NCBI RefSeq assembly: GCF_016429015.1
Contig: NZ_JAELTU010000029.1
Coordinates: forward strand, 1 to 57,336
Length of the DNA stretch: 57,336 bases
Source of the DNA: Rhizobium sp. ASV20
GTDB lineage: Bacteria; Pseudomonadota; Alphaproteobacteria; Rhizobiales; Rhizobiaceae
Reading direction: 5' to 3'
This document shows, piece after piece, positions 7,590 through 15,323 of the stretch (position 1 is the stretch's first letter; each line of letters begins with the position of its first letter). The position numbers were made by a program, and so were the translations under genes. The notes below the pieces were generated by a model that was given only the letters and a program-made list of their open reading frames with translations, searched no databases and had not been told where the DNA came from.

Positions 7590-8079
7590 CGCCGGGAATA
7601 TGGGAATCGATACCGATTGTCTTCAGCCGGTTGCGTACCTCTGTCACTCCGCTTGTCCCGAGCGCCAGCGCTTCAACTTTGCGGGATAGTGCCTGCGTCT
7701 CCACGCTTCCGTCCAACGTAACCACTCCACCCTCGGCACGGACGTCTATGCTGTCCGCAGCGATATTCCGGTTCTGGATAAGCAACTCCGTGATGGAGGC
7801 CTCCAACTGATCTGCGTCGATGCGGTCAGTCGGCAACGGTCCGAGACTGTGCATGTTATCTTCCTCGAGCCCGTCAGCCGCCGCTTCATCGCCGATTAGA
7901 CCGGACTGAGGTTCTTCATCGAAATTTGCGCCAGTGGTCCCGTAGGGGCGATTTTCCGGTTTGTCCGAACCCAGGCCACTGTCGTCTGAATATGGCCATC
8001 CGTCCCGATCATCGCGCTCCTGATAGTCACGGTAATCCTCTTCTCTCGACAGGTCCTTCTTGTCCGGAAGCGATGTCAT
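7576..8079 (-). CDS. BON-domain protein
   Basis: 167 residues. The N-terminal 95 residues are acidic and low in structure (DLSREEDYRDYQERDDRDGW, SGLGSDKP); the C-terminal part is one BON domain (about 100-160): ADQLEASITELLIQN, IDVRAEGGVVTLDGSVET, RKVEALALGTSGVTEVRNRL. BON domains bind membranes or phospholipid and occur in osmotic-stress proteins such as OsmY. No signal peptide is visible. Start 8079 has AAAGGAG 7 bases upstream. A partly matching EcfG element lies 28 bases ahead. Another BON protein is at 29465. Confidence 0.82.
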   Translation of the reverse strand: MTSLPDKKDLSREEDYRDYQERDDRDGWPYSDDSGLGSDKPENRPYGTTGANFDEEPQSGLIGDEAAADGLEEDNMHSLGPLPTDRIDADQLEASITELLIQNRNIAADSIDVRAEGGVVTLDGSVETQALSRKVEALALGTSGVTEVRNRLKTIGIDSHIPGDASP

Positions 8080-8107
8080 GATCAATCTCCTTTGTTCCAA
8101 AAGGGAA

Positions 8108-8132
8108 AACCGATGAGGCTGGCTTTTGTTTC
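8108..8132 (-). promoter_or_regulatory. Degenerate EcfG-like promoter
   Basis: Minus strand GAAAC (8132-8128), 16 bases, GGTT (8111-8108), 28 bases before the BON gene. Two positions differ from GGAAC-N16-CGTT; listed only because position and strand are right. Confidence 0.3.
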
Positions 8133-8260
8133 CCAAACAATTTCGAGCGGCCATAAATTGCGGGTGCGCTGCGTCTCCTGCCGCTGGCAGGAAACCGGGT
8201 CTATGCTCGGCAGCGGCGAAGGCTGGCGGCCACGAACCGTGGTCGCCACGCTTTGGCGCA

Positions 8261-8515
8261 CTAGCCGGTACCATTTCGTGTCTGCCGCTTTGCTCTGGTG
8301 TCGGCCTGCGAACTGTCTCGACGTTGAGCAACCGCCTTTTTCTGGGCTGACTGAACCAGCACTTCCGCACCGTCGGTGGATGCTCTTGTTCGCTCCATAA
8401 TTTCACGCTCGGCGACCGCCTGTTTCCAGTGCTTTTCACTCAATCCCCAGGGGCGTCCCGACGCCTCCCAGATGGCATAGGCTCGCTTGCTGATCCATTC
8501 GAAGCGTTCATCCAT
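8261..8515 (-). CDS. DUF2934 domain protein
   Basis: 84 residues. The N-terminal 40 residues match DUF2934 (ISKRAYAIWEASGRPWG, HWKQAVAE), a short helical domain widespread in rhizobial stress genes; the rest is a basic, Gln/Arg-rich tail without recognised domain. ATG 8515 is preceded by GAGGAGAG; a GTG one codon earlier is possible. An exact EcfG promoter lies 28 bases upstream. Function unknown. Confidence 0.8.
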   Translation of the reverse strand: MDERFEWISKRAYAIWEASGRPWGLSEKHWKQAVAEREIMERTRASTDGAEVLVQSAQKKAVAQRRDSSQADTRAKRQTRNGTG

Positions 8516-8542
8516 CACTCTCTCCTCAATCGTTGCTCATCG

Positions 8543-8567
8543 AACGGCGGGTGAGTGCAAATGTTCC
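8543..8567 (-). promoter_or_regulatory. EcfG (GSR) promoter, exact match
   Basis: Minus strand GGAAC 8567-8563, 16 bases, CGTT 8546-8543, in front of the DUF2934 gene. Confidence 0.8.
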
Positions 8568-8667
8568 TCCAGAGAACAATAAAGCTACCTGCCGGTCCTG
8601 GCCTCAGGGTCGGATGCGACAGTCAGGGGGAAGTGGCTAGAAATTCACAGATATCTCAAAGGTTTAG

Positions 8668-9474
8668 GTGTTTGTCGGGAATCGCTTGCAGCGCACATGC
8701 GATCTCGTGAAAGGAGCCGAACTCATGGCCGGCCTTTGCACTTTTGCGCGAACCTTCGACAAAAACGCCAACGATGCTGACGATCTGGCACAGGAAACCT
8801 TGGCGAAAGCGTTTGCGGGTCTCGATCGCTTCGACCAAGGCATCCGGCTGAAATCGTGGCGTTTCACGATCACGCGCAATTCCTTTTGCACGAAGGTCAG
8901 GATTGCCAAGCGTGCGGCGCCTGGCGCCGAGAGATGTGTGGTCGAAAGCGGGGTCGCACTGTCGTCGCAGAAATGGGCATTGCACGCAAAGCAACTTGAG
9001 GAAGCCTGCAATGTATTGCTAGAGCCTTATCGAATCGCACTTGACTATTTGGTTGTCGAGGAGCGCTCCTGCGAGGTCACCGCCGAACAATTCGGCTGTG
9101 CAATCGGTACCGCAAAGAGCCGTATCAATCGGGCCACGCGCAGACTGGCGAAACAACTGGACGATGATGGTCTTTTCGCCAAGGCGCGGCAGCTTGGCAA
9201 GCCTAGTTGCTTTTCAGAGGCGAGCCGAAGAGAGCCTTGGCGATGTCGTCGATCGAGGCTTCCCTGTCGCAAAGCACAAAGCCGGCAAATGAGGTTGTCA
9301 TGCTCGGCATGTCGGCGAGTGCAAAGACGTAAGGAAGGCTTTTGGCGTCAAGCCGCTCGACAAGTGGAAAGACCTCTGCGGCGGCAATATGGATGTCGAG
9401 GATCGCAGCATCCACTTCGCGACCTTCAATCATATCTGCAGCAGCATCGAGATCATCGGTGGGGCCAACGATGA
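8668..9474 (+). CDS. EcfG-like sigma factor copy, stop lost and 3' extended
   Basis: Residues 1-172 align end to end with the sigma factor at 31940: region 2 (NDADDLAQETLAKAFAGLDRFDQG, then LKSWRFTITRN) and region 4 (PYRIALDYL, FGCAIGTAKSRINRA, RRLAKQLDDD). The partner ends at LDEDRC and stop; here the frame has no stop and continues about 95 codons as the antisense of the receiver gene at 9203-9592, giving an Arg-rich tail without domain. SWLFTI has become SWRFTI, a change in the conserved region 2.3/2.4. Start is GTG 8668, matching the GTG start of the partner in position. No EcfG promoter precedes it. Either a decaying paralog or a sigma factor with an abnormal tail. Confidence 0.6.
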   Translation: MFVGNRLQRTCDLVKGAELMAGLCTFARTFDKNANDADDLAQETLAKAFAGLDRFDQGIRLKSWRFTITRNSFCTKVRIAKRAAPGAERCVVESGVALSSQKWALHAKQLEEACNVLLEPYRIALDYLVVEERSCEVTAEQFGCAIGTAKSRINRATRRLAKQLDDDGLFAKARQLGKPSCFSEASRREPWRCRRSRLPCRKAQSRQMRLSCSACRRVQRRKEGFWRQAARQVERPLRRQYGCRGSQHPLRDLQSYLQQHRDHRWGQR

Positions 9475-9592
9475 TTGTGCCGAGCTTCTGCAACGCCTGA
9501 CGTGCTTCGTCGCTCAGAAACAGGCTGCTCTCAACGATCAGCAAGCGCTTTCCCGAAAACATCCGCCGATAGGCAACCGCTGAGCTTTCCAT
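9203..9592 (-). CDS. Atypical response-regulator receiver
   Basis: 129-residue single receiver domain. The fold pattern is clear: GKRLLIVESSLFLSDEARQALQKLG, DAAILDIHI with the phospho-acceptor Asp, and a final helix IDDIAKALF. Two receiver landmarks are missing: the acidic pair after strand 1 is ES-S instead of E-D, and the conserved Lys near the end (usually KPF) is replaced around VLCDREAS. It therefore may not be phosphorylated normally. Start 9592 is taken (MESSAVAYRR); ATG 9562 is an alternative. It lies tail to tail with, and is overlapped by, the extended sigma-factor frame. No output domain. Confidence 0.65.
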   Translation of the reverse strand: MESSAVAYRRMFSGKRLLIVESSLFLSDEARQALQKLGTIIVGPTDDLDAAADMIEGREVDAAILDIHIAAAEVFPLVERLDAKSLPYVFALADMPSMTTSFAGFVLCDREASIDDIAKALFGSPLKSN

Positions 9593-9760
9593 TCCCCATT
9601 CCAGTTCGGACTGATTTTCTCTAGAGCATGGCTCATGAACTAGATGTGAACCGCCTGGTCCTCGAGCGACGCAAGCCGTCGTTGGTCGATCGCCGCATGG
9701 AAGGCTCCGGCTGCTTGAAAGCACAGCATCTCCAGGACGACCGTCGGCAGCCTTTCGGCA

Positions 9761-9785
9761 GGAACAAATTGCGGTGTCTGACGTT
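9761..9785 (+). promoter_or_regulatory. EcfG (GSR) promoter, exact match
   Basis: GGAAC 9761-9765, 16 bases, CGTT 9782-9785; 38 bases before ATG 9824. Confidence 0.8.
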
Positions 9786-9823
9786 CGTTTGGCATGGACG
9801 TGTCACAAAGTCAGGAGCCTCAA

Positions 9824-10027
9824 ATGCACCGGGCCATCGATGCTCAATTCACATTGCCTTCGACCGTACCGATCGAAGTGATGAGCGCCGAGCGGGGCGC
9901 CGAAATCATCCCAGGGTCGCAAGATAAGACAGCCTTCCTGTTGCACCGGGTTCCGGTCAAAGCATCCCTCACGGCTGTCTTATCCGCTTGTCTCGACGCT
10001 CACCTGACCCTGTCGCAAAGGGTATGA
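9824..10027 (+). CDS. Small protein of unknown function, coupled to an Rmf-like gene
   Basis: 67 residues starting MHRAIDAQFTLPSTV, with AGGAG 6 bases before ATG 9824; an in-frame ATG at 9794 lies too close to the promoter -10. No known domain; a mildly hydrophobic stretch FLLHRVPVKASLTAVLSACL at about 42-60. Its TGA (10025-10027) overlaps the ATG cluster of the next gene, so the two are likely coupled. The exact EcfG promoter and the coupling are the main evidence that it is real. Confidence 0.55.
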   Translation: MHRAIDAQFTLPSTVPIEVMSAERGAEIIPGSQDKTAFLLHRVPVKASLTAVLSACLDAHLTLSQRV

Positions 10028-10029
10028 TG

Positions 10030-10212
10030 ATGGGAGCCGGATCGGACAAAACACAGTCGGAGGCGGCGGCCTATGAACTTGGCAGGCAAGCGTTCGCCAA
10101 GGGAGCAAGCAGCGACACTAATCCATTTCAAGATGATGAGCGCCTGCGCGACAAATGGGAACAGGGTTTCACCGATGGACAAAAAATTCGGAGTGACGAC
10201 CGAAGGCCGTGA
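10030..10212 (+). CDS. Rmf-like (ribosome modulation factor / CrpP-type) small protein
   Basis: 60 residues. The core AAYELGRQAFAKG, NPF, LRDKWEQGFTDGQ has the layout of the ribosome modulation factor family (A-E-G--A---G, then W--G). Rmf dimerises 70S ribosomes in stationary phase in gamma-proteobacteria; alphaproteobacterial relatives are less studied, so the role is inferred. Three ATGs stand in a row (10024, 10027, 10030); AAAGGG is 7 bases before the last. It shares the EcfG promoter at 9761 with the preceding gene. Confidence 0.65.
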   Translation: MGAGSDKTQSEAAAYELGRQAFAKGASSDTNPFQDDERLRDKWEQGFTDGQKIRSDDRRP

Positions 10213-10274
10213 AGGCCGGCGATTGATGGGAAAATGCGCCCTCCATCCAGCCCTGTGACAGCGGCACTGGTCCT

Positions 10275-10735
10275 TTATCCCCTCCCACATCCGCAACACT
10301 TCTGGGTCAAAAGACAGCACATGGTCATCGGACGATTTTGCCATCGCCTGTTCTTCCGCAAGGTTCCGACCCCGGCGATGGTTGAACAGCGATTCATAGG
10401 TCGCGATGTCGCAATTCTCGAACGCGAACCGGTGCAGGCATCGCATGGGATCTTTTCGTCCGCGCCTGCATTGAGCATGACCCCAGCCGGGCTGATAAAG
10501 GAGAAAACCATCGCCTAAGGCTCAGATAATCCTCGTCAAGCTGCTGGAGAATATCTTCAAGCCGGTCCGGTCTGGCCTTCTGTTTCGGCACCATGTTGCT
10601 CAAGCCTTGCACCAATTTCCGCATTTTGGACCATGTCCAGCGGCTCTTGCCGCATCATGCTCAATGCCCGGTTTTCCATCGCATGGGCGTTTCTAAGGCC
10701 GATGACGAACATGTCGGGGTTTCTGTTTCTGCCAT
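10275..10735 (-). pseudogene. Decayed DUF892 (YciE/YciF ferritin-like) gene
   Basis: Pieces of one DUF892 protein appear in order in different minus-strand frames. After MAETETP (ATG 10735, GAGGGA upstream) come DMFVIGLRNAHAMENRALSM and LEQHGAETEGQT (end near 10560), RLEDILQQLDEDYLSL in a second frame, GVMLNAGADEKI in a third, then FAFENCDIATYESL and LAEEQAMAKSSDDHV in a fourth (down to about 10290). At least four frameshifts are needed, so it is dead. DUF892 proteins are ferritin-like stress proteins. The exact EcfG promoter upstream is preserved. The 3' limit is approximate. Confidence 0.75.
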
Positions 10736-10782
10736 GGCGTTCCCTCCAATGGCTGGTCGAATTTTTCCAAAGGCAGCCTCCG

Positions 10783-10807
10783 AACGCCGGAGGTCCGCGA
10801 TTGTTCC
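10783..10807 (-). promoter_or_regulatory. EcfG (GSR) promoter, exact match, in front of a pseudogene
   Basis: Minus strand GGAAC 10807-10803, 16 bases, CGTT 10786-10783; 48 bases before the old DUF892 start. Confidence 0.75.
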
Positions 10808-10834
10808 CGAGGTGGGCCGTGATTTGCAGGCTGC

Positions 10835-11182
10835 TCAACCCTCCTTTTCATCGAGTTCGATCTGACCCTTCTCGGCAAGGATTGGCAGCGCAGTCTTATG
10901 CTGGGCCTCGTTCATTTCCTGTAGGGTTAAAAGCGTTCCGCCCCGTTGTAGTGCGGCGGCATAGGCTGAGCGCTGCTCCTCATGAAAGAAGATGCCGGTC
11001 AACGCATCGAGAAAACCAATGTGGTCTATCGGCGCAGTGTCAGCGCGGTTGCCGGGAGTAATGGTGATGGCATCCCTCGATATGCCCGCTTCGACGAGAG
11101 CGTCGGCGGCAGCCTCCGCATCGTATTCATCGTCAAAAAAAGCACTGAGCGCGAATCTGCGTTGCTTGTCGTTGCCGGTCAT
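10835..11182 (-). CDS. General-stress-type protein (glycine-zipper-free, YflT/DUF1269-like layout)
   Basis: 115-residue soluble acidic protein. ATG 11182 is preceded by GGAGG at 7 bases; the long upstream frame has no better start. The first half, RRFALSAFFDDEYDAEAAAD ALVEAGI then DAITITPG, is the beta-alpha-beta start seen in proteins that scan for a partner (heat-induced stress protein YflT and similar). The rest has FLDALTGIFF, AYAAALQRGGTLLTLQEM and a charged end. Exact EcfG promoter 35 bases upstream. Exact function unknown; family assignment is loose. Confidence 0.72.
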   Translation of the reverse strand: MTGNDKQRRFALSAFFDDEYDAEAAADALVEAGISRDAITITPGNRADTAPIDHIGFLDALTGIFFHEEQRSAYAAALQRGGTLLTLQEMNEAQHKTALPILAEKGQIELDEKEG

Positions 11183-11216
11183 CGGAGTTCCTCCATTCCT
11201 TTGCTCATGTTGGTCT

Positions 11217-11241
11217 AACGAGCGCGAAGGGCGTGAGTTCC
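11217..11241 (-). promoter_or_regulatory. EcfG (GSR) promoter, exact match
   Basis: Minus strand GGAAC 11241-11237, 16 bases, CGTT 11220-11217; 35 bases before the start at 11182. It is back to back with the element at 11265. Confidence 0.8.
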
Positions 11242-11264
11242 CAGTCTCCCGCATCTGCCTTGAT

Positions 11265-11289
11265 GGAACAAACAGAACGGCGATTAGTT
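11265..11289 (+). promoter_or_regulatory. EcfG-like promoter (AGTT variant)
   Basis: GGAAC 11265-11269, 16 bases, AGTT 11286-11289; 36 bases before the UdgX start at 11326. One -10 base differs from consensus; strand and distance fit. Confidence 0.5.
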
Positions 11290-11325
11290 GAAGGTCACAG
11301 CCCCTAGAAGATTGCGAGCCGCCAA

Positions 11326-11976
11326 ATGCTCGAGAAATTCCCATCGGCCGGACTCGGCCCATCGCTTGCCTATGAGCACGCTGACGCCACCAAGCTCGAC
11401 GAATTGCACGAGAGTGCCCAGGCGTGCACGCGGTGCGAACTATATCGAGACGCAACACATCTGGTCTTTGGTGAAGGCCCGAGTACGGCCGAAATCGTCC
11501 TTGTCGGCGAACAGCCGGGCGACAAGGAGGATCTGGCTGGGCGGCCCTTCGTCGGGCCGGCGGGACAGCTACTCGACCAATGCCTGGAGGAGGCGGGGGT
11601 TGAGCGTGATCGTTGCTACGTCACCAATGCAGTCAAGCACTTCAAGTACCAGATGCACGGCAAGAAGCGCCTGCATGCCAGACCCAACTCCGGCGAAGTG
11701 CAGCGCTGCGCCTGGTGGCTTGGAGCTGAGCTCGAGCTGCTTAGGCCGAAACTGGTCGTCGCCCTCGGAGCGACAGCCGTCTCCTCGCTCCTCGGTTCGA
11801 GGGTGAGGGTCATGCGCGATCGGGGACGGATCCTTAGGCCATCGGGGAGGCTCGATGTCCTCGTGACCGTCCATCCCTCCGCACTGCTGCGCATCAGAGA
11901 GGCTGACAAGCGGAAGGAAGGCACGCTCGCCTTCGTCGCCGACCTGAAGAGAATCAGCCGCTTTCTCCGCCATTGA
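11326..11976 (+). CDS. udgX: UdgX-type uracil-DNA glycosylase
   Basis: 216 residues of the Fe-S uracil-DNA glycosylase superfamily. Motif A is GEQPGDKEDLAGRPFVGPAG at 61-80 and the C-terminal motif HPS at 183-185. Between them KHFKYQMHGKKRLHARPN (104-121) carries the UdgX signature loop (KRRIH in Mycobacterium, here KKRLH) with His117, the residue known in UdgX to bond covalently to the abasic site after uracil removal. Cys34, Cys37 (CTRC) and Cys128 are candidates for cluster ligands. It removes uracil from DNA and stays tightly bound. The ribosome site is weak. A near-consensus EcfG element 36 bases upstream fits a stress role. Confidence 0.85.
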   Translation: MLEKFPSAGLGPSLAYEHADATKLDELHESAQACTRCELYRDATHLVFGEGPSTAEIVLVGEQPGDKEDLAGRPFVGPAGQLLDQCLEEAGVERDRCYVTNAVKHFKYQMHGKKRLHARPNSGEVQRCAWWLGAELELLRPKLVVALGATAVSSLLGSRVRVMRDRGRILRPSGRLDVLVTVHPSALLRIREADKRKEGTLAFVADLKRISRFLRH

Positions 11977-12036
11977 TCCCTATCGTCTCCCTCCGCCGCG
12001 AGCAAACCCGTGCGGACAACAAGCAAAGATCAAGTG

Positions 12037-13182
12037 ATGGCCCACACTCAAACCGACAGGATGGAAACCAAGGCGGAGCGCGCGCTGCAGACCGAGCCCG
12101 AGGACAATCACCCCGATCAGGGCGCAGCGCCGCAAGCCAAGCGTCGCTCCTTGATCAGGCGTCATCCAGTCTGGGTGGCGCTGGCCTTTGCACTATTGGT
12201 GCTCGCGATTTTCGCGGCATGGCTCGTCTGGACGATATACTTCCATCCATATGAATCGACGGATGACGCCTTTATCGATGCGCGCAGCTTTGCTGTCGCG
12301 GCCAAAGTCACCGGCTATGTGGCGGAGGTGCCGGTCACGGACAACCAGCACGTCAAGGCCGGCGACGTGATCCTGAAAATCGATCCCCGCGACTATCAGA
12401 TTGCGGTTGACCAGGCGAATGGCCAGGTGGGTGCCGCGCAGGCCTCCGTCGACAGTGCAAGCGCGCAGATCGAAGCCGCGAATGCTGCGGTCGACGTCGC
12501 AAAGGCCCAGCAGAACTCCGCCAACGCCGCCCTGCAATATGCGCAGGAGGAAGCCAATCGACAGCAGCAACTGGTCAAGAGCGGATCCGGCAGTCTGCAA
12601 TCGGTGCAACAGGCGACTGCGACATTGCAGCAGGACCAGGCAAGCCTTGCTCAGATGCAGGCCAATATCACCTCCGCGACGAAGAACAAGGCCGTGTCGG
12701 AGGCACAGAAATCCAGTGCCCTTGCCAGCCTGAAGCAGGCGCAGGCGCAGGCCGAGGAGGCACAGCAGAACTTGAGCTACACGACTATTACGGCTGCCCA
12801 GCCTGGCCGTATCGTGCATCTCACGGGTGCCAAGGGTCAGTTCATCGACGCGGGTCAGGCTATAGCAATGTTCGTCCCCGACGACATCTGGATCACCGCG
12901 AACTTCAAGGAGACACAGCTGACCGACATGCGACCAGGCCAGCCGGTCGATGTGACGATCGACGCCTATCCAAACCACGACTTGCACGGCAAGGTCGCTT
13001 CGGTGCAGCCCGGTTCGGGAACAGCCTTTTCACTGCTGCCAGCAGAGAACGCGACCGGTAACTATGTCAAGGTCACACAACGCGTGCCGGTCAAGATCGT
13101 CATCGATCAGTGGCCTGCAGACATTGCCATCGGACCCGGCATGTCGGTGGTGCCGACGGTAACGGTGCGCCCGAGGAGCTGA
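12037..13182 (+). CDS. emrA: EmrA/HlyD-type periplasmic adaptor of a drug efflux pump
   Basis: 381 residues: cytoplasmic basic N terminus, one membrane anchor at about 47-68 (VWVALAFALLVLAIFAAWLVW), then YESTDDAFIDA (typical for EmrA), a lipoyl-like half (VAEVPVTDNQHVKAGDVILKID), a long coiled-coil hairpin rich in Gln/Ala (about 120-245) and the second lipoyl half and barrel (ITAAQPGRIVHL, DDIWITANFKETQL). It links the inner-membrane transporter to an outer-membrane channel. ATG 12037 is preferred; GTG 12010 and ATG 12061 are possible. The emrB gene follows after one base. No TolC or regulator gene is adjacent. Confidence 0.88.
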   Translation: MAHTQTDRMETKAERALQTEPEDNHPDQGAAPQAKRRSLIRRHPVWVALAFALLVLAIFAAWLVWTIYFHPYESTDDAFIDARSFAVAAKVTGYVAEVPVTDNQHVKAGDVILKIDPRDYQIAVDQANGQVGAAQASVDSASAQIEAANAAVDVAKAQQNSANAALQYAQEEANRQQQLVKSGSGSLQSVQQATATLQQDQASLAQMQANITSATKNKAVSEAQKSSALASLKQAQAQAEEAQQNLSYTTITAAQPGRIVHLTGAKGQFIDAGQAIAMFVPDDIWITANFKETQLTDMRPGQPVDVTIDAYPNHDLHGKVASVQPGSGTAFSLLPAENATGNYVKVTQRVPVKIVIDQWPADIAIGPGMSVVPTVTVRPRS

Positions 13183-13183
13183 G

Positions 13184-14794
13184 ATGAGCAGTGTTGATGC
13201 AACGGCAGGCGGAGCGGCTGCGTCCTCCGTACCTGCTTCAAATCCATGGTTGATTGCCGTCGTCGTGTCACTGGCAACCTTCATGGAGGTGCTCGACACG
13301 ACGATTGCCAATGTGGCCTTGCGCTATATTTCGGGGGGGCTTGCGGTCAGTTCCGACGAGGCGTCCTGGGTCGTGACGACCTATCTGGTCTCCAATGCCA
13401 TCGTACTGGTCGCCAGCAGCTACTTTTCCGAGAGGCTCGGGAGACGGCGGTTCTATCTTCTGTGCCTTGCGACCTTCACTGTGGCGTCTATCCTCTGCGG
13501 CCTATCCTGGAACCTGCAAACCCTGTTGATCTTCCGGATGATCCAGGGTTTTGCCGGCGGCGGTATGGTGCCGACGTCGCAAGCCATTCTTGCTGACGCC
13601 TTTCCGCCGGCCAAACGAGGGCAAGCCTTCGCGCTGTTCGGCGTGGCAGTGGTCGTCGCGCCGGTCATCGGGCCGACACTAGGCGGCTACCTGTCAGACA
13701 ATCTTTCCTGGCACTGGTGCTTCCTCATAAACGGGCCAGTCGGCATCTTCGCTTTCTGTCTCGTCTATGCCTTGTTGAAGGAAACGCCGCAGGTGCAACG
13801 CAATCGCGAGGCCTTCCGGAAAAAAGGACTCCGCTTCGACCTTGTCGGCTTTCTTCTTGTGGCAACCTTTCTGGGCTCGCTGGAACTTGTCCTTGATCGC
13901 GGTCAGACCGACGACTGGTTTGGCTCGACCTTCATCATCGTCATGACGGCAATATGTATGCTTGCCTTTTTCTCGGCTATCCCGTGGGTCCTGACCAGGA
14001 CCAATCCGATTATCGATGGGCGCTTGCTGGGTACCCGGCAATTCGGCTCGTGTTTCGTCGTCATGATGGCAATTGGTGCAATCCTGATTGCTACGACGCA
14101 GTTCCTTCCGGAAGTCGTGCAGCAGAACTACGGATATACGGCAACCTGGGCGGGGCTCGCCCTGTCACCCGGCGGGCTGGTGACCATGGTCATGATGTTC
14201 GTTGCCGGCCGTGTGAACTCGCTTGTCCAGCCGAAATATCTGATTGCTGTCGGGTGCATGATCATCGCTGTATCCATGTGGCAGCTGACGCGACTTTATC
14301 CGGGCCTGAACTTCGGCTTCTTCGTCTGGTCCCGACTTTACATTGGGCTTGGCCTGCCCTTGATATTCATACCCATCACTTCGGCCTCCTACTACGGGCT
14401 GAGGCCGGAGCAGACCAACCAGGCGTCTGCGATGATCAATGCTGCGCGCAACATTGGCGGTTCGATCGGCGTCTGTATTGCATCGAACGTGCTCGCCCAT
14501 CGGCAACAATGGCATCAGAGCCGCCTTGTGGAGCATGTCATGCCGTCCTCGCCCGCCTATCACGCGACCCTTGAAACGATGACGCGCTATTTCTCAGAAA
14601 AAGGCGCGACATTGCCAGACGCGCAGGCACAGGCAACCGCTTGGATAGGCCAGCAAGTGCAGACGCAGGCGAGCTTCCTCGCCTATATCGATGTGTTCCA
14701 CGTGCTGATGGTGATTGTGCTTTGTGCCATCCCGCTTGCCTTGATCCTCAGCAATGTCGAGTTGAAGGAAGGCGGCGGCGGTGGCATGCACTGA
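13184..14794 (+). CDS. emrB: EmrB-type DHA2 family MFS multidrug exporter
   Basis: 536 residues with about 14 hydrophobic segments, the hallmark of the DHA2 (14-TMS) branch of the major facilitator superfamily. Visible motifs: the first helix motif D1 LATFMEVLDTTIANVAL at about 29-45, motif A with ERLGRRRFY at 84-92, motif C GPTLGGYLSDNLSWHWCF at about 164-181. Proton-driven export of hydrophobic toxic compounds together with EmrA, whose stop codon lies one base before this ATG; GAGGAG is inside the emrA end. The C terminus is a Gly-rich tail. Substrate unknown. Confidence 0.9.
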   Translation: MSSVDATAGGAAASSVPASNPWLIAVVVSLATFMEVLDTTIANVALRYISGGLAVSSDEASWVVTTYLVSNAIVLVASSYFSERLGRRRFYLLCLATFTVASILCGLSWNLQTLLIFRMIQGFAGGGMVPTSQAILADAFPPAKRGQAFALFGVAVVVAPVIGPTLGGYLSDNLSWHWCFLINGPVGIFAFCLVYALLKETPQVQRNREAFRKKGLRFDLVGFLLVATFLGSLELVLDRGQTDDWFGSTFIIVMTAICMLAFFSAIPWVLTRTNPIIDGRLLGTRQFGSCFVVMMAIGAILIATTQFLPEVVQQNYGYTATWAGLALSPGGLVTMVMMFVAGRVNSLVQPKYLIAVGCMIIAVSMWQLTRLYPGLNFGFFVWSRLYIGLGLPLIFIPITSASYYGLRPEQTNQASAMINAARNIGGSIGVCIASNVLAHRQQWHQSRLVEHVMPSSPAYHATLETMTRYFSEKGATLPDAQAQATAWIGQQVQTQASFLAYIDVFHVLMVIVLCAIPLALILSNVELKEGGGGGMH

Positions 14795-14841
14795 GCGGCG
14801 AGCCGAGACTGTCATTTCATCCTTGGGCGAGGCACGGGCCT

Positions 14842-15125
14842 CTAGAGCTTGCGGCCAAAATCCTTTCTGAGTTCATCCTTTGCCTTTTCGCGCCTGGTGC
14901 GCTGCGCTTTCGACAGCTGCTGGCCGGCGCGATTGATGTAGAAGTTCAGCATCGACATGGCGGATTGAAACGGGCTTGCCTTGAGATGCTTGCTCTGCTC
15001 CGCCTGAATGCTTCAGGGAGGCGGCAATCTTTTTTGAGCCTGGTTGCTTGGACACGCCCTCTTCAAGGGTCATCGCATCACTGTCTTCAGTGACCTTTTG
15101 CGACCATTTCTTCGATGTCGCGCAT
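14842..15125 (-). pseudogene. Decayed DUF3175 gene
   Basis: Three pieces of a DUF3175 protein in successive minus-strand frames: MRDIEE (ATG 15125), then KWSQKVTEDSDAMTLEEGV and SKKIAASLKHSG, then after an extra G AEQSKHLKASPFQSAMSML with NFYINRAGQQLSKAQRTR, EKAKDELRKDFG and stop at 14842. Two frameshifts separate otherwise well-kept sequence, so decay is recent or the sequence has errors. DUF3175 proteins are small stress-region proteins of unknown role. Confidence 0.72.
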
Positions 15126-15323
15126 AGCCTTTATCCTTCGTGGTGTTGATGCCGGGGGTCCGAGCATTCGCGCGGGAATGCGCTCGGTGCTTGACCCATC
15201 GCTGCGGCCGCAGACATTGCCGTATGGGCCCGGGGCAGGGCGGCGCCTACCTTCTATGCCATGGCAGGCGCCACGTATCGCCGGCGGGCGGTTGGGCGAC
15301 GATGTGTAGCGATCGTCAGTTCA

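Noticed and set aside
7089..7721. Plus-strand ORF of 210 codons
   Set aside because: It lies antisense to three minus-strand coding traces (rpsU copy, TGA-split ORF, BON gene), has poor codon use and no ribosome site.
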